Below are positions 60,945 to 64,000 of a stretch of DNA of 64,000 nt, piece by piece. The DNA is from Ga0074139 sp964515195 (GTDB lineage: Bacteria > Bdellovibrionota > Bdellovibrionia > Bdellovibrionales > Bdellovibrionaceae), in contig CAZETK010000009.1 of the NCBI GenBank assembly GCA_964515195.1, positions 1 to 64,000 on the forward strand, read 5' to 3'. The position numbers and the translations under genes are program-made. The notes beneath the pieces were generated by a model. The model searched no databases. It was not told the DNA's origin and worked only from the letters and a program-made list of their open reading frames with translations. Every line of letters begins with the position of its first letter. Positions within the stretch are counted from its first letter, which is position 1.

Positions 60945-63527
60945 ATGGACATTGAAGTCATGGATAGAGAGTCTGAAAAAATTCAATCGCCAAAGAAAGC
61001 TGTGGCTAAAAAAATTAAAAAACGGAACACGAAGTTCACGGACAGCTTTTCAGAAGAGATTTTCAACTTAACCTATAAGTATGAAAACGAAGCCGATGTG
61101 AATGATCGACATCTGAATGTGGCCTTGGACTTGGCCTCTGTTGAAAAACCCGAATTGCGTGATTACTGGACCGAAAAGTTTTTAGATCTTCTTGAGGATT
61201 TTAAATTTGTACCTGGTGGTCGAATCACGTCCAATGCGGGAACAGGATTAAAGGGGACGACTTATATCAATTGTTTTGTCAGCGGCTTTCGTGGGGAAGA
61301 TCAAGATTCCATGGCCAGCATTATGGACGAGCTTCGCCGACAGGCTTTGATTCTCAAGTCCGAAGGTGGATACGGTTTTTGTGCGGATGTCATGCGACCC
61401 AGAGGTGCATTTGTCGAGGGCATCGGTGGAGACTCTCCTGGCGCCGTAAAACTTCTTGAAATGTGGGACACTCAAAGCGCCGTGATCACATCCGGAAGTG
61501 GACTTAAGAAGAAGAGTAACAAGGGTAAAAAGAAAATCCGTAAGGGAGCCCAAATGGTGACGATGTCAGTCTATCATCCTGACATCGAAGAGTACATTAC
61601 CGCCAAGCAGACCCCCGGACAGCTGACAAAGTTCAATATGTCCATCTTAGTCACTGACGACTTTATGAAGGCTGTTGAAAACGGGCTGCCATGGCATTTA
61701 GAATTTCCCGATTACGAAACTGCGAAAGTAGAATACAAGAAATACTGGAACGGGGATTTAAAGGCCTGGAAAGAAAAAGGTCTGCCAACTCGGATTTATA
61801 AAACTTTCGAAAAAGCTGAACAGTTGTGGGAGTTGATCATGAAGTCAACCTACAACCGTAACGAGCCTGGTATCCTTTTTATCGACACCATCAATAGACT
61901 CAATAATCTTTATTACTGCGAACACATCAATGCGACAAACCCTTGCGGTGAGCAGGTTTTGCCAGTGGGCGGTTGCTGCTTGTTAGGATCCCTTAACTTG
62001 ACACAAATGGTAGACCTCAAAAACAAAACTTGGGATTATGCAAAACTTAAGGAAATTATTCCTATTGCCGTCCGATTCATGGACAACGTGAATGACCGCA
62101 CCCAAGTTCCGCTACCAGAGCAGGAAGAAAACTTGCGTGACAAGCGTCGTATCGGTTTAGGCGTACTCGGATATGGATCAGCTCTTATGATGCTAAAGGT
62201 TCGATACGGCTCTGATGAGGCTATTGCTTTAACGGAAGATTTAGGTCGCTTTATTATGAACGAAGCCTATAAAGCGTCATCTCTTTTAGCCAAAGAAAAA
62301 GGCGCCTTTGCCCTTTTTGATGCTGATAAATATTTAAACGGAGAATTTGTAAAGCGTCTTGAGCCTGAGACTCGTGAGTTAATTCAGAAGTACGGAATGA
62401 GAAACAGTCATTTACTTTCCATTCAGCCGACTGGAAATAGCTCTGTTTTTGCCAATAACGTATCTGGCGGCCTAGAGCCTCTGTTTTTGACTTCTTATAT
62501 TCGTACGGCTACTCAACCCTATGGCCCCGAAACTTTGGGTGTTCCCAAGAACGTCAATTGGGAGCGAAAAACGTATGAAGTGTCAGGCCCTGCCACCGAG
62601 TGGAAGTGGACCAAAGAAGGAGATGAAAGCCTTCTGGTGACAGAACACAATGGAGAGGTTTGGAAGTTTGACTCGTCTCGAGGATTATTAAAAGAGTCCC
62701 GCATTCGTGACTATGCTGTCCGCCATCACGAGGAAAATGACACCTGGGATGAGTCTGCCGATTGGGCCGCAACCTCCTTTAGCTTGAATATTGATGATCA
62801 TGTTAAAACAATGGCCGTTTTCTCGAAGTATATTGATTCCGCCATGTCAAAAACGGTGAACATTCCGGCTGACTACCCTTATGAAGACTTTAAACGCCTG
62901 TATTATGAGGTCTACAAAACCGGCACCATAAAGGGATGCACCTCTTATCGTGAAGGAACTATGACCACCGTTTTATCCGCCACCAGCGCGAACGAAGCGG
63001 AATCCAAAAATGGAGTTAAGCGAACAAAAGCTACGCCTCGCCCAGAGATTTTGGACTGCCATATTCATCAGATCACAAGTGCAGGTCAAAGCTGGGTGGT
63101 CCTGGTGGGTCTGCTGGAAAAAGATCCCTACGAAGTTTTTGCGATGAAGCAAAGCCGCCTTTTACTTCCGTCTCACATCACAAAGGGCAAGCTGGTCAAA
63201 GAAAAATCCGGAGTCTATAACTTAGAGACATCCGACGGGTGGTTGTTGCGCGATATTCGTACCTTCTTTGAATCTGGAGAGCAGGAAGCTTTAACAAGGA
63301 TGATTTCAACGGCACTTCGTCATGGGGCTGATATTGAATTCATCGTTTCGCAGCTGGTTAAGAGTGAGGGTAACATTACGTCTTTCTCAAAAGCGATCGG
63401 GCGAACTTTGAAGAAGTACATCACGGAAATCAAAACCATGAAGTGTACTGATTGCGAGAGCAGCAATATTAAAATGGAAGAGGGCTGCTTTGTCTGTTTG
63501 GATTGCGGCAGTAGTAAGTGTGAATAG
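60945..63527 (+). CDS. nrdJ: Adenosylcobalamin-dependent (class II) ribonucleotide reductase
   Basis: An enzyme of about 860 residues that reduces ribonucleotides without oxygen. 'TTYINCFVSGF' contains the first redox Cys, 'ATNPCGEQVLPVGGCCLLG' the radical Cys and Glu, and 'IKGCTSYREGT' the second redox Cys. 'QPTGNSSVFANNVSGGLEP' is a substrate-site block. The C-terminus ends in a zinc ribbon ('CTDCESSNIK' and 'CFVCLDCGSSKC'), common in NrdJ. I chose the ATG at 60945 with GAGGA upstream; an ATG at 60792 would add about 51 residues without family features. No B12 riboswitch was recognised upstream. Confidence 0.88.
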   Translation: MDIEVMDRESEKIQSPKKAVAKKIKKRNTKFTDSFSEEIFNLTYKYENEADVNDRHLNVALDLASVEKPELRDYWTEKFLDLLEDFKFVPGGRITSNAGTGLKGTTYINCFVSGFRGEDQDSMASIMDELRRQALILKSEGGYGFCADVMRPRGAFVEGIGGDSPGAVKLLEMWDTQSAVITSGSGLKKKSNKGKKKIRKGAQMVTMSVYHPDIEEYITAKQTPGQLTKFNMSILVTDDFMKAVENGLPWHLEFPDYETAKVEYKKYWNGDLKAWKEKGLPTRIYKTFEKAEQLWELIMKSTYNRNEPGILFIDTINRLNNLYYCEHINATNPCGEQVLPVGGCCLLGSLNLTQMVDLKNKTWDYAKLKEIIPIAVRFMDNVNDRTQVPLPEQEENLRDKRRIGLGVLGYGSALMMLKVRYGSDEAIALTEDLGRFIMNEAYKASSLLAKEKGAFALFDADKYLNGEFVKRLEPETRELIQKYGMRNSHLLSIQPTGNSSVFANNVSGGLEPLFLTSYIRTATQPYGPETLGVPKNVNWERKTYEVSGPATEWKWTKEGDESLLVTEHNGEVWKFDSSRGLLKESRIRDYAVRHHEENDTWDESADWAATSFSLNIDDHVKTMAVFSKYIDSAMSKTVNIPADYPYEDFKRLYYEVYKTGTIKGCTSYREGTMTTVLSATSANEAESKNGVKRTKATPRPEILDCHIHQITSAGQSWVVLVGLLEKDPYEVFAMKQSRLLLPSHITKGKLVKEKSGVYNLETSDGWLLRDIRTFFESGEQEALTRMISTALRHGADIEFIVSQLVKSEGNITSFSKAIGRTLKKYITEIKTMKCTDCESSNIKMEEGCFVCLDCGSSKCE

Positions 63528-63540
63528 TATTTGAATCTGA

Positions 63541-64000
63541 TTAAGAGACGATGCTTTTGGCGACGGCCCAAAGGCAAGTCTCTTCTTTTTCGATATTTCG
63601 TTTTAAAATATCCCACAGATCCTCAAGAGCCCTGGAGACCCAAGTCTGATCGATCGCCTCCCAGCTCTGCATCGAGGCTTGGATTTCATCTATGAGTGCT
63701 TCTTGAGACAAATGCTCTTCTATTGGGACACTCAGCATCGATTTTTCTTTAAAATAATGCGCCAGAGATTCGGGAATCTCGATTTCCTTCAGTTTTTGAT
63801 CGGGTGGCTTTAGCTCGTTGATTCTATTCAAAGCCTTTGTAAAAGGACGATTCATCATAAAAAAATCAAAAAAATACATACAAAAGGGGCCGCCGGTTTG
63901 GATAACGGGATTTCCAAAAAGTTTATGAAATAGAATATCGTACTCGTCTTGATGGTGAGATTTTATGAGACCTTGAAGATGAATAGAAAGATGTTTACAG
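63541..64000 (-). CDS. Hemerythrin-like protein, 5' end outside window
   Basis: The frame is open from the window edge to the stop at 63541 (about 152 codons), so the start is missing. 'LIKSHHQDEYDILFHKL' with His/Glu pairs and 'DILKRNIEKEETCLW' near the C-terminus are reminiscent of HHE/hemerythrin-type di-iron domains, where 'H..E' motifs bind iron. The fit is by eye only, and the middle region is not diagnostic. It is convergent with the ribonucleotide reductase gene with a 13-nt gap. Confidence 0.4.
   Translation of the reverse strand, partial: CKHLSIHLQGLIKSHHQDEYDILFHKLFGNPVIQTGGPFCMYFFDFFMMNRPFTKALNRINELKPPDQKLKEIEIPESLAHYFKEKSMLSVPIEEHLSQEALIDEIQASMQSWEAIDQTWVSRALEDLWDILKRNIEKEETCLWAVAKSIVS

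Noticed and set aside
1..64000. CRISPR arrays, rRNA operons, prophage or complete transposons
   Set aside because: No regularly spaced direct repeats, rRNA sequence, phage structural genes or transposase frames were seen.

Overview
The window looks like chromosome of a Gram-negative, Bdellovibrio-like bacterium (Bdellovibrionota). The signs are a TIGR02147-family regulator translationally coupled to a secreted orphan, many signal-peptide or lipobox proteins of unknown function, a secreted chalcone-isomerase-like protein, a DUF4360 protein, type III glutamine synthetase, a SET-domain protein and mla/mce lipid transport genes. This placement is inference from gene content; no 16S gene or database search supports it. 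Genes are densely packed on both strands, and no stretch over 300 bases lacks a gene.

Layout. 1-4.4 kb: edge DUF4360 protein, then the pstSCAB phosphate importer. 4.5-11.5 kb: acyl-CoA dehydrogenase, a receiver-like regulatory protein, K+-type membrane pyrophosphatase, a palindromic repeat, and an MFS transporter whose Shine-Dalgarno sequence lies inside a perfect hairpin. 11.5-18.2 kb: accessory block of secreted proteins and lipoproteins, including an HExxH lipoprotein, with the TIGR02147 gene pair. 18.3-23.7 kb: minus-strand housekeeping run (trmO, SPOUT methyltransferase, metG, mreB, envelope protein). 23.7-34.7 kb: mixed accessory genes (FecR-like, TonB, O-methyltransferase, winged-helix protein, SDR, SET, tandem Usp, Hpt, a MarR/TetR-like double regulator) plus tRNA-His and an IS-end-like repeat. 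34.8-46.6 kb: lon, CHI-like protein, a second receiver-like protein, thiolase, arfB-glnN, methyltransferase, secreted endonuclease/exonuclease/phosphatase-family protein.

46.8-48.1 kb: tRNA-Ala(GGC) is followed directly by a long perfect-armed palindrome, a secreted trypsin-like protease gene and a second related palindrome. Arm sequences differ between the copies, but each copy still pairs perfectly. I consider this the most unusual structure here.

48.1-64 kb: ftsH, a GNAT/FeeM-like protein, a secreted HEMAH metallopeptidase reading frame broken by one in-frame TGA, ridA, a DUF218 protein, an mlaE-mlaF-mlaD cluster with a degenerate ATPase, a LolC/E-type permease, a diaminopimelate block (dapD and an MpaA-like peptidase facing lysA), an adenosylcobalamin-type ribonucleotide reductase and a partial hemerythrin-like gene.

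Taken together, the identifiable genes cover phosphate uptake, envelope lipid transport, proteostasis (Lon, FtsH, ArfB), nitrogen assimilation, DAP/lysine and murein-peptide metabolism, and a large secretome. Start codons were moved from the longest frame where a better Shine-Dalgarno, signal peptide or domain start was visible.
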